Source: Megascapheus bottae (taxonomy: Eukaryota; Chordata; Mammalia; Rodentia; Geomyidae). From it: 64,000 bases of DNA. Within the stretch, counting starts at the first letter, position 1, and each line of letters begins with the position of its first letter. Position numbers and translations under genes: made by a program. Location of the stretch: assembly GCA_024803745.1 (NCBI GenBank), contig JANJXV010001833.1:1-64000 (forward strand). The letters are read 5' to 3'. Below, one piece after another: positions 13,601-24,793 of this stretch. The notes beneath the pieces are model-generated. The model was not told the DNA's origin and searched no databases. It saw only the letters and a list, made by a program, of their open reading frames with translations.

Positions 13601-16600
13601 ACTCATAGAATGGAGGTGTGTGAAGTTAAAATGGAGTTGTGTGAAGTCATAGAATGGTGGTTTTTGATGTCAACGAATGGAGGTGTGTGAAGTCACAGAA
13701 TGGAGGTGTGTGAACTCAGAAAGGAGATGTGTGAAGTCACAGAATGGAGGTTTGTGAAGTCATAGAATGGAGGTGTGTGAAGTTAGAGAATGGATGTTTC
13801 TGAAGTAAGAATGAAGGTGTGTGAAGTCATAGAATGGAGGTATGTGAAGTCAAATTGGATGTGTGTGAACTCATAGAATGGAGGTGTGTGAACTCATAGA
13901 ATGGAGGTGTGTGAAGTCATGGAATGGAGGTGTGTGAAGTCAAAGAATGGAGGTGTGTGAAGTGAAACAATAGAGGTGTGTGAAGTCACAGAATGGAGGT
14001 GTGTGAAGTCACAGAATGGAAGTGTGTGAAGTCAAAACGGAGGTGTGTGAAGTCACAGAATGGAGGAGTGTGAAGTCACAGAATGGAGGTGTGTGAAGTC
14101 AAAAAGGTGGTGTGTGAAGTCACAGAATGGAGGTGTGTGAAGTCATAGAAAGGAGGTGTGTGAAATCATAGAATGGAGGTATGTGAAGTCAGAATGGAGG
14201 TGTGTGAAGTCACAGAATTGAGGTGTGTGAAGACACAGAATGGAGGTGTGTGAAGTCAGAATGAAGGTGTGTGAAGTCACAGAATGGAGGTGTGTGAAGT
14301 CACAGAATGGAAGTTTGTGAAGTAAGAATGGAGGTGTTTGTAGTCATAGAGTGGAGGTGTGTGAACTCACAGAATGGAGGTGTGTGATGTAATAGAATGG
14401 AGGTGTGTGAAGTCATAGAATTGAGGTGTGTGAAGTCATAGAATGGATGTGTGTGAAGTCATAAAATGGAGATGTGTGAACTCATAGAATGGAGGTGTGT
14501 GAAGTGAAAATGGAGTTGTGTGAAGTCATAGAATGGTGATTTTTGATGTCAACGAATGGAGGTTTGTGAAGACATAGAATGGAGGTGTGTGAAGTCAGAT
14601 TGGAGGTGTGTGAAATCACAGCATGGAGGTGTGTCAACTCAGAAATGATTTGTGTGAAGTCATAGAATGGAGGTGTGTGAAATCATAGAATGGAGGTGTG
14701 TGAAGTCAAAGAATTGAGGTGTGTGAAGTCAGAATGGAGGTGTGTGAAGGAAGAATGGAGGTGAGTGAAGTCACAGACTGGTGGTGTGTGAACTCAGAAT
14801 GGAGGTGTGTGAAGTCATAAAATGGAGGTGTGTGAAGTCAGGGAATCGATGTTTCTGAAGTAAGAATGAAGGTGTGTGAAGTCATAGAATGGAGGTGTGT
14901 GAAGTCAAATTGGAGGTGTGTGAACTCACAGAATGGAGGTGTGTGAACTCATAGAATGGAGGTGTGTGAAGTCAAAGAATGGAGGTGTGTGAAGTGAAAC
15001 AATAGAGTTGTGTGAAGTGAAACAATAGAGTTGTGTGAAGTCACAGAATGGAGGTATAAGTCAAAGAATGGAAGTGTGTGAAGTTAGAACGGAGGTGTGT
15101 GAAGTCACAGAATGGAGGTGTGTGAAGTCACAGAATGGAACTGTGTGAAGGCAGAGTGAAGGTGTGTGAAGTCACAGAATGGAGGTGTGTGAAGTCACAG
15201 AATGGAGGTGTGTGAAGTCATAGAATGGAGGTGTGTGAAGTCAGATTGGAGGTGTGTGAAATCACAGAATGGAGGTGTGTGAAGTCACAGAATGGAGGTG
15301 TGTGAAGTCATAGAATGGAAGTGTGTGAAATCATAGAATGGAGGTGTGTGAAGTCACAGAATTAACGTGTGTGAAGTCAGAATGGAGGTGTGTGAAGTCA
15401 GAATGGAGGTGAGTGAAGTCATAGAATGGAGGTGTGTGAAGTCATAGAATGGAGCTCTGTGAACTCTGAATGGAGGTATGTGAAGTCATAGAATGGAGGT
15501 GTGTGAACTCAGAATGGAGGTGTGTGAAATCACAGAATGGAGGTGTGTGAAGTTATAGAATGGAGGTTTGTGAACTCACAGAATGGAGGTGTGTTAATTC
15601 ATAGAATGGAGGTGTGTGAAGTCATAGGATCGAGGTGTGTGAAGTCACAGAATGGAGGTGTGTGAAGTCACAGAATGGAGGTGTGTGAAGTCACAGAATG
15701 GAGGTGTGTGAACTCAGAATGTAGGTGTGTGAAGCCACAGAATGGAGGTGTGTGAAGTCATAGAATGGAAGTGTGTGAAGTCATAGAAAGGAGGTGTGTG
15801 AACTCAGAATGGAGATGTGTGAAGTCACAGAATGGAGGTTTGTGAAGTCATAGAATGGAGGTGTGTGAAGTCAGAGAATGGATGTTTCTGAAGTAAGAAT
15901 GAAGGTGTGTGAAGTCATAGAATGGAGGTGTGTGAAGTCAAATTGGAGGTGTGTGAACTCATAGAATGGAGGTGTGTGAAGTCATGGAATGGAGGTGTGT
16001 GAAGTCAAAGAATGGAGGTGTGTGAAGTGAAACAATAGAGGTGTGTGAAGTCACAGAATGGAGGTGTGTGAAGTCACAGAATGGAAGTGTGTGAAGTCAA
16101 AACGGAGGTGTGTGAAGTCACAGTATGGAGGTGTGTGAAGTCACAGAATGGAGGTGTGTGAAGTCAAAAAGGTGGTGTGTGAAGTCACAGAATGGAGGTG
16201 TGTGAAGTCATAGAATGGAGGTGTGTGAAATCATAGAATGGAGGTGTGTGAAGTCAGAATGGAGGTGTGTGAAGTCACAGAATTGAGGTGTATGAAGTCA
16301 CAGAATGGAGGTGTGTGAAGTCAGAATGAAGGTGTGTGAAGTCACAGAATGGAGCTGTGTGAAGTCACAGAATGGAGGTGTGTGAAGTCACAGAATGGAG
16401 GTGTGTAAACTCAGAATGTAGGTGTGTGATGCCACAGAATGGAGGTCTGTGAAGTCATAGAATGGAAGTGTGTGAAATCATAGAATGGAGGTGTGTGAAG
16501 TCACAGAATTAAGGTGTGTGAAGTCAGAAGGGAGGTGTGTGAAGTCAGGATGGAGGTGACTGAAGTCATAGAATGGTGGTGTGTGAAGTCATAGAATGGA

Positions 16601-16948
16601 GGTCTGTGAACTCAGAATGGAAGTTTGTGAAGTCATAGAATGGAGGTGTGTGAACTCAGAATGGAGGTGTGTTAAGTCACAGAATGGAGGTGTGTGAAGT
16701 CATAGAATGGAGGTTTGTGAACTCACAGAATGGAGGTGTGTTAATTCATAGAATGGAGGTGTGTGAAGTCATAGGATCGAGGTGTGTGAAGTCACAGAAT
16801 GGAGGTGTGTGAAGTCACAGAATGGAGGTGTGTGAAATCACAGAATGGAGGTGTGTGAACTCAGAATGTCGGTGCGTGAAGCCACAGAATGGAGGTGTGT
16901 GAAGTCATAGAATGGAAGTGTGTGAAGTCATAGAAAGGAGGTGTGTGA
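7676..16948 (+). repeat. Copy 2 of the ~9.27 kb tandem duplication
   Basis: This is the complete right copy of the 9.27 kb unit. Its first ~1.6 kb (7,676-9,279) has no visible partner in copy 1, because that part would lie before base 1. It does match 3,540-5,150 at an older offset of about 4,134-4,136 bp, so the 9.27 kb unit is itself built from two related blocks of about 4.1 kb. The two blocks are distinguishable: the 5-7 kb block pairs with 14.4-16.9 kb, and the 1-3 kb block pairs with 9.3-12 kb. One example is the extra CATAGAATGGAAG monomer pair before AATTAACG, which is present near 6,030 and 15,310 but absent near 860 and 10,140. Confidence 0.82.
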
Positions 16949-17041
16949 ACTCAGAATGGAGGTGTGTGAAGTCACAGAATGGAGGTTTGGGAAGTCACAG
17001 AATGGAGGTGTGTGAAGTCAGAGAATGGATGTTTCTGAAGT
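13807..17041 (+). repeat. Copy 1 of a 3,235-bp tandem duplication
   Basis: Shared markers sit at a constant offset of 3,235 bp: GATGTTTCTG at 13,793 and 17,028, and GAAGTCAGGG at 14,834 and 18,069. The unit is three HORs long. The breakpoint falls between about 17,020 and 17,065. Left of it the sequence resembles the 20.2 kb end of the next copy (CAGAGAATGG). Right of it the sequence resembles 13.8 kb (GGAGGTATGTG followed by AAATTGGATG). Edges are therefore uncertain by about 40 bp. The copy overlaps the right end of the 9.27 kb unit. Confidence 0.82.
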
Positions 17042-20000
17042 AAGAATGAAGGTGTGTGAAGTCATAGAATGGAGGTATGTGAAGTCAAATTGGATGTGTG
17101 TGAACTCATAGAATGGAGGTGTGTGAACTCATAGAATGGAGGTGTGTGAAGTCATGGAATGGAGGTGTGTGAAGTCAAAGAATGGAGGTGTGTGAAGTGA
17201 AACAATAGAGGTGTGTGAAGTCACAGAATGGAGGTGTGTGAAGTCACAGAATGGAAGTGTGTGAAGTCAAAACGGAGGTGTGTGAAGTCACAGAATGGAG
17301 GAGTGTGAAGTCACAGAATGGAGGTGTGTGAAGTCAAAAAGGTGGTGTGTGAAGTCACAGAATGGAGGTGTGTGAAGTCATAGAAAGGAGGTGTGTGAAA
17401 TCATAGAATGGAGGTATGTGAAGTCAGAATGGAGGTGTGTGAAGTCACAGAATTGAGGTGTGTGAAGTCACAGAATGGAGGTGTGTGAAGTCAGAATGAA
17501 GGTGTGTGAAGTCACAGAATGGAGGTGTGTGAAGTCACAGAATGGAAGTTTGTGAAGTAAGAATGGAGGTGTTTGTAGTCATAGAGTGGAGGTGTGTGAA
17601 CTCACAGAATGGAGGTGTGTGATGTAATAGAATGGAGGTGTGTGAAGTCATAGAATTGAGGTGTGTGAAGTCATAGAATGGATGTGTGTGAAGTCATAAA
17701 ATGGAGATGTGTGAACTCATAGAATGGAGGTGTGTGAAGTGAAAATGGAGTTGTGTGAAGTCATAGAATGGTGATTTTTGATGTCAACGAATGGAGGTTT
17801 GTGAAGACATAGAATGGAGGTGTGTGAAGTCAGATTGGAGGTGTGTGAAATCACAGCATGGAGGTGTGTCAACTCAGAAATGATTTGTGTGAAGTCATAG
17901 AATGGAGGTGTGTGAAATCATAGAATGGAGGTGTGTGAAGTCAAAGAATTGAGGTGTGTGAAGTCAGAATGGAGGTGTGTGAAGGAAGAATGGAGGTGAG
18001 TGAAGTCACAGACTGGTGGTGTGTGAACTCAGAATGGAGGTGTGTGAAGTCATAAAATGGAGGTGTGTGAAGTCAGGGAATCGATGTTTCTGAAGTAAGA
18101 ATGAAGGTGTGTGAAGTCATAGAATGGAGGTGTGTGAAGTCAAATTGGAGGTGTGTGAACTCACAGAATGGAGGTGTGTGAACTCATAGAATGGAGGTGT
18201 GTGAAGTCAAAGAATGGAGGTGTGTGAAGTGAAACAATAGAGTTGTGTGAAGTGAAACAATAGAGTTGTGTGAAGTCACAGAATGGAGGTATAAGTCACA
18301 GAATGGAAGTGTGTGAAGTTAGAACGGAGGTGTGTGAAGTCACAGAATGGAGGTGTGTGAAGTCACAGAATGGAACTGTGTGAAGGCAGAGTGAAGGTGT
18401 GTGAAGTCACAGAATGGAGGTGTGTGAAGTCACAGAATGGAGGTGTGTGAAGTCATAGAATGGAGGTGTGTGAAGTCAGATTGGAGGTGTGTGAAATCAC
18501 AGAATGGAGGTGTGTGAAGTCACAGAATGGAGGTGTGTGAAGTCATAGAATGGAAGTGTGTGAAATCATAGAATGGAGGTGTGTGAAGTCACAGAATTAA
18601 CGTGTGTGAAGTCAGAATGGAGGTGTGTGAAGTCAGAATGTAGGTGAGTGAAGTCATAGAATGGAGGTGTGTGAAGTCATAGAATGGAGCTCTGTGAACT
18701 CTGAATGGAGGTATGTGAAGTCATAGAATGGAGGTGTGTGAACTCAGAATGGAGGTGTGTGAAGTCACAGAATGGAGGTGTGTGAAGTTATAGAATGGAG
18801 GTTTGTGAACTCACAGAATGGAGGTGTGTTAATTCATAGAATGGAGGTGTGTGAAGTCATAGGATCGAGGTGTGTGAAGTCACAGAATGGAGGTGTGTGA
18901 AGTCACAGAATGGAGGTGTGTGAAGTCACAGAATGGAGGTGTGTGAACTCAGAATGTAGGTGTGTGAAGCTACAGAATGGAGGTGTGTGAAGTCATAGAA
19001 TGGAAGTGTGTGAAGTCATAGAAAGGAGGTGTGTGAACTCAGAATGGAGATGTGTGAAGTCACAGAATGGAGGTTTGTGAAGTCATAGAATGGAGGTGTG
19101 TGAAGTCAGAGAATGGATGTTTCTGAAGTAAGAATGAAGGTGTGTGAAGTCATAGAATGGAGGTGTGTGAAGTCAAATTGGAGGTGTGTGAACTCATAGA
19201 ATGGAGGTGTGTGAAGTCATGGAATTGAGGTGTGTGAAGTCAAAGAATGGAGGTGTGTGAAGTGAAACAATAGAGGTGTGTGAAGTCACAGAATGGAGGT
19301 GTGTGAAGTCACAGAATGGAAGTGTGTGAAGTCAAAACGGAGGTGTGTGAAGTCACAGTATGGAGGTGTGTGAAGTCACACAATGGAGGTGTGTGAAGTC
19401 AAAAAGGTGGTGTGTGAAGTCACAGAATGGAGGTGTGTGAAGTCATATAATGGAGGTGTGTGAAATCATAGAATGGAGGTGTGTGAAGTCAGAATGGAGG
19501 AGTGTGAAGTCACAGAATTGAGGTGTATGAAGTCACAGAATGGAGGTGTGTGAAGTCAGAATGAAGGTGTGTGAAGTCACAGAATGGAGCTGTGTGAAGT
19601 CACAGAATGGAGGTGTGTGAAGTCACAGAATGGAGGTGTGTAAACTCAGAATGTAGGTGTGTGATGCCACAGAATGGAGGTGTGTGAAGTCATAGAATGG
19701 AAGTGTGTGAAATCATAGAATGGAGGTGTGTGACGTCACAGAATTAAGGTGTGTGAAGTCAGAAGGGAGGTGTGTGAAGTCAGGATGGAGGTGACTGAAG
19801 TCATAGAATGGTGGTGTGTGAAGTCATAGAATGGAGGTCTGTGAACTCAGAATGGAAGTTTGTGAAGTCATAGAATGGAGGTGTGTGAACTCAGAATGGA
19901 GGTGTGTTAAGTCACAGAATGGAGGTGTGTGAAGTCATAGAATGGAGGTTTGTGAACTCACAGAATGGAGGTGTGTTAATTCATAGAATGGAGGTGTGTG

Positions 20001-20262
20001 AAGTCATAGGATCGAGGTGTGTGAAGTCACAGAATGGAGGTGTGTGAAGTCACAGAATGGAGGTGTGTGAAATCACAGAATGGAGGTGTGTGAACTCAGA
20101 ATGTCGGTGCGTGAAGCCACAGAATGGAGGTGTGTGAAGTCATAGAATGGAAGTGTGTGAAGTCATAGAAAGGAGGTGTGTGAACTCAGAATGGAGGTGT
20201 GTGAAGTCACAGAATGGAGGTTTGTGAAGTCACAGAATGGAGGTGTGTGAAGTCAGAGAATG
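17028..20262 (+). repeat. Exemplar run of three ~1.05 kb higher-order repeat units
   Basis: The variant monomer GATGTTTCTGAAGTAAG recurs at 17,028, 18,083, 19,116 and 20,263, which gives three HOR units of 1,055, 1,033 and 1,147 bp. The same spacing recurs elsewhere: 430, 1505 and 2564; 4520, 5575 and 6608; 8654, 9709, 10,781 and 11,838; 13,793, 14,848, 15,881 and 17,028. Occasional intervals of about 2 kb occur where the marker reads GATGTTTGTG instead. Inside each unit other variants follow in a conserved order: AAATTGG, the GTGAAACAATAGAG monomer, AAAACGG, AAAAAGGTGG, later TTAATTC, then ATAGGATCGAGG. The fixed order of private variants over about 47 monomers defines a true HOR rather than a randomly diverged array. 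Confidence 0.9.
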
Positions 20263-20276
20263 GATGTTTCTGAAGT
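17042..20276 (+). repeat. Copy 2 of the 3,235-bp tandem duplication
   Basis: This is the right partner of the preceding unit at offset 3,235 with no net indel. It carries private variants, for example ATGGAATTGAGG near 19,218 where copy 1 reads ATGGAATGGAGG. The same private variant reappears near 26,676 at offset 7,458, so this particular copy, not copy 1, is the closest relative of 25.1-26.9 kb. Confidence 0.82.
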
Positions 20277-20479
20277 AAGAATGAAGGTGTGTGAAGTCAT
20301 AGAATGGAGATGTGTGAAGTCAAATTGGAGGTGTGTGAACTCATAGAATGGAGGTGTGTGAACTCATAGAATGGAGGTTTGTGAAGTCATGGAATGGAGG
20401 TGTATGAAGTCACAGAATGGAAGTGTGTGAAGTCAAAACGGAGGTGTGTGAAGTCACAGAATGGAGGTGTGTGAAGTCA
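20277..20479 (+). repeat. Short HOR remnant between duplications
   Basis: About 200 bp of ordinary monomers joins the 3,235-bp pair to the 2,741-bp pair. It resembles the stretch near 27.25-27.5 kb. Relative to that stretch it lacks the GTGAAACAATAGAG monomer: 20,390-20,410 passes directly from an ATGGAATGGAGG monomer to CACAGAATGGAAG. I read this as a small internal deletion. Confidence 0.6.
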
Positions 20480-23220
20480 CAGAATGGAGGTGTGTGAAGT
20501 CAAAAAGTTGGTGTGTGAAGTCACAGAATTGAGGTGTGTGAAGTCATAGAATGGAGGTGTGGGAAGTCACAGAATGGAGGTGTGTGAAGTCAGAATGGAG
20601 GTGTGTGAAGTCATAGACTGAGGTGGGTGAAGTCATAGAAAGGAGGTGTGGGAAGTCATAGAATGGAGGAGTGTGAAGTCATAGAGTGGAGGTGAGTGAA
20701 GTCACAGATTCGAGGTCTATGATGTCATAGAATGGAGGTGTGTGAAGTCAGAATGGAGGTGTGTGAAATCATAGAAGGGAGATGTGTGAACTCAGAGAAT
20801 GGAGTTGTGTGACGTCACAATGGAAGAGTGTGAAGTCATAGAAAGGAGGTGTGAGAAGTCACAGAATGGAGGTGTGTGAAGTCATAAAATGAAGGTGTGT
20901 GAAGTCAGAATGGAGGTGTGTGAAGTCACAGAATGGAGGTGGGTGAACTCAGAATGGAGGTGTGTGAAGTCATACATGGAGGTGTGTGAAGTCATAGTAT
21001 GGAGGTGTGTGAAATCACAGAATGGAATTTTGTGAAGTCACAGAATGGAGCTGTGTGAAGTCAGAACGGAGGTGTGTGAAGTCATAGAATGGAGGTGTGT
21101 GAAGTCAGAATGGAGGTGTGGGAACTCATAGAATGGAGGTGTGTTAAGTCACAATGGAGGTGTGTGAAGTCATAGAATTTAGGTGTGTGAAGTCACAAAA
21201 TGGAGGTGTGTGAAGTCATAGAATGGAGGTGTGTGAAGTCATAGAATGGAGGTGTGAGAAGTCATAGAATGGAGGTGTGTGAAGTCACAGAATTGAGGTG
21301 TGTGAAGTCACGGAATGGAGGTGTGTGAAGTCAGAATGAAGGTGTGTGAAGTCACAGAATGGAGGTGTGTGAAGTCACAGAATGGATGTTTGTGAAGGAA
21401 GAATGAAGGTGTTTGAAGTCATAGAGTGGAGGTGTGTGAAGTCACAGAATGGAGGTGTGTGAAGTCATAGAATGGAGGTGTGTGAAGTCATAGAATTCAG
21501 GTGTGTGAAGTCATAGAATGGAGGTGTGTGAAGTCATAAAATGGAGGTGTGTGAACTCATAGAATGGAGGTGTGTGAAGTTAAAATGGAGTTGTGTGAAG
21601 TCATAGAATGGTGGTTTTTGATGTCAACGAATGGAGGTGTGTGAAGTCACAGAATGGAGGGGTGTGAACTCAGAATGGAGATGTGTGAAGTCACAGAATG
21701 GAGGTTTGTGAAGTCATAGAATGGAGGTGTGTGAAGTTAGAGAATGGATGTTTCTGAAGTAAGAATGAAGGTGTGTGAAGTCATAGAGTGGAGGTATGTG
21801 AAGTCAAATTGGATGTGTGTGAACTCATAGAATGGAGGTGTGTGAACTCAGAATGGAGGTGTGTGAAGTCATGGAATGGAGGTGTGTGAAGTCAAAGAAT
21901 GGAGGTGTGTGAAGTGAAACAATAGAGGTGTGTGAAGTCACAGAATGGAGGTGTGTGAAGTCACAGAATGGAAGTGTGTGAAGTCAAAACGGAGGTGTGT
22001 GAAGTCACAGAATGGAGGAGTGTGAAGTCACAGAATGGAGGTGTGTGAAGTCAAAAAGGTGGTGTGTGAAGTCACAGAATGGAGGTGTGTGAAGTCATAG
22101 AAAGGAGGTGTGTGAAATCATAGAATGGAGGTATGTGAAGTCAGAATGGAGGTGTGTGAAGTCACAGAATTGAGGTGTGTGAAGTCACAGAATGGAGGTG
22201 TGTGAAGTCAGAATGAAGGTGTGTGAAGTCACAGAATGGAGGTGTGTGAAGTCACAGAATGGAAGTTTGTGAAGTAAGAATGGAGGTGTTTGTAGTCATA
22301 GAGTGGAGTTGTGTGAACTCACAGAATGGAGGTGTGTGATGTAATAGAATGGAGGTGTGTGAAGTCATAGAATTGAGGTGTGTGAAGTCATAGAATGGAT
22401 GTGTGTGAAGTCAGGGAATCGATGTTTCTGAAGTAAGAATGAAGGTGTGTGAAGTCATAGAATGGAGGTGTGTGAAGTCAAATTGGAGGTGTGTGAACTC
22501 ACAGAATGGAGGTGTGTGAACTCATAGAATGGAGGTGTGTGAAGTCAAAGAATGGAGGTGTGTGAAGTGAAACAATAGAGTTGTGTGAAGTGAAACAATA
22601 GAGTTGTGTGAAGTCACAGAATGGAGGTATAAGTCACAGAATGGAAGTGTGTGAAGGTAGAACGGAGGTGTGTGAAGTCACAGAATGGAGGTGTGTGAAG
22701 TCACAGAATGGAACTGTGTGAAGGCAGAATGAAGGTGTGTGAAGTCACAGAATGGAGGTGTGTGAAGTCACAGAATGGAGGTGTGTGAAGTCACAGAATG
22801 GAGGTGTGTAAACTCAGAATGTAGGTGTGTGATGCCACAGAATGGAGGTGTGTGAAGTCATAGAATGGAAGTGTGTGAAATCATAGAATGGAGGTGTGTG
22901 AAGTCACAGAATTAAGGTGTGTGAAGTCAGAAGGGAGGTGTGTGAAGTCAGGATGGAGGTGACTGAAGTCATAGAATGGTGGTGTGTGAAGTCATAGAAT
23001 GGAGGTCTGTGAACTCAGAATGGAAGTTTGTGAAGTCATAGAATGGAGGTGTGTGAACTCAGAATGGAGGTGTGTTAAGTCACAGAATGGAGGTGTGTGA
23101 AGTCATAGAATGGAGGTTTGTGAACTCACAGAATGGAGGTGTGTTAATTCATAGAATGGAGGTGTGTGAAGTCATAGGATCGAGGTGTGTGAAGTCACAG
23201 AATGGAGGTGTGTGAAGTCA
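20480..23220 (+). repeat. Copy 1 of a 2,741-bp tandem duplication, internally rearranged
   Basis: The marker CAAAAAGTTG at 20,501 recurs at 23,242, and TGACGTCA at 20,810 recurs at 23,551, both at offset 2,741. Homology with the second copy holds to about 22,405. There this copy jumps from the GGATGTGTGTGAAG monomer straight to CAGGGAATCGATG, while the second copy keeps about 385 bp of intervening monomers (25,147 to ~25,530). After about 22,790 the sequence instead follows 19.6-20.05 kb. So the unit contains at least one deletion or recombination joint. The 20.6-22.4 kb part also matches 12.66-14.44 kb at offset 7,954. Confidence 0.72.
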
Positions 23221-24793
23221 CAGAATGGAGGTGTGTGAAGTCAAAAAGTTGGTGTGTGAAGTCACAGAATTGAGGTGTGTGAAGTCATAGAATGGAGGTG
23301 TGGGAAGTCACAGAATGGAGGTGTGTGAAGTCAGAATGGAGGTGTGTGAAGTCATAGACTGAGGTGGGTGAAGTCACAGAAAGGAGGTGTGGGAAGTCAT
23401 AGAATGGAGGAGTGTGAAGTCATAGAGTGGAGGTGAGTGAAGTCACAGATTCGAGGTCTATGATGTCATAGAATGGAGGTGTGTGAAGTCAGAATGGAGG
23501 TGTGTGAAATCATAGAAGGGAGATGTGTGAACTCAGAGAATGGAGTTGTGTGACGTCACAATGGAAGAGTGTGAAGTCATAGAAAGGAGGTGTGAGAAGT
23601 CACAGAATGGAGGTGTGTGAAGTCATAAAATGAAGGTGTGTGAAGTCAGAATGGAGGTGTGTGAAGTCACAGAATGGAGGTGGGTGAACTCAGAATGGAG
23701 GTGTGTGAAGTCATACATGGAGGTGTGTGAAGTCATAGTATGGAGGTGTGTGAAATCACAGAATGGAATTTTGTGAAGTCACAGAATGGAGCTGTGTGAA
23801 GTCAGAACGGAGGTGTGTGAAGTCATAGAATGGAGGTGTGTGAAGTCAGAATGGAGGTGTGGGAACTCATAGAATGGAGGTGTGTTAAGTCACAATGGAG
23901 GTGTGTGAAGTCATAGAATTTAGGTGTGTGAAGTCACAAAATGGAGGTGTGTGAAGTCATAGAATGGAGGTGTGTGAAGTCATGGAATGGAGGTGTGAGA
24001 AGTCATAGAATGGAGGTGTGTGAAGTCACAGAATTGAGGTGTGTGAAGTCACGGAATGGAGGTGTGTGAAGTCAGAATGAAGGTGTGTGAAATCACAGAA
24101 TGGAGGTGTGTGAAGTCACAGAATGGATGTTTGTGAAGGAAGAATGAAGGTGTTTGAAGTCATAGAGTGGAGGTGTGTGAAGTCACAGAATGGAGGTGTG
24201 TGAAGTCATAGAATGGAGGTGTGTGAAGTCATAGAATTGAGGTGTGTGAAGTCATAGAATGGAGGTGTGTGAAGTCATAAAATGGAGGTGTGTGAACTCA
24301 TAGAATGGAGGTGTGTGAAGTTAAAATGGAGTTGTGTGAAGTCATAGAATGGTGGTTTTTGATGTCAACGAATGGAGGTGTGTGAAGTCACAGAATGGAG
24401 GTGTGTGAACTCAGAATGGAGATGTGTGAAGTCACAGAATGGAGGTTTGTGAAGTCATAGAATGGAGGTGTGTGAAGTTAGAGAATGGATGTTTCTGAAG
24501 TAAGAATGAAGGTGTGTGAAGTCATAGAGTGGAGGTATGTGAAGTCAAATTGGATGTGTGTGAACTCATAGAATGGAGGTGTGTGAACTCAGAATGGAGG
24601 TGTGTGAAGTCATGGAATGGAGGTGTGTGAAGTCAAAGAATGGAGGTGTGTGAAGTGAAACAATAGAGGTGTGTGAAGTCACAGAATGGAGGTGTGTGAA
24701 GTCACAGAATGGAAGTGTGTGAAGTCAAAACGGAGGTGTGTGAAGTCACAGAATGGAGGAGTGTGAAGTCACAGAATGGAGGTGTGTGAAGTC
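23221..24793 (+). repeat. Copy 2 of the 2,741-bp duplication, left part
   Basis: This matches 20,480-22,052 at offset 2,741, including the CATAGACTGAGG monomer, GAGTGGAGGTGAGTG, CACAGATTCGAGG and the TGACGTCACAATGG monomer in the same order. The homology continues past 24,793 to about 25,146, inside the first 12,339-bp unit. The 2,741-bp event therefore straddles what became the left edge of that larger duplication. Confidence 0.75.
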
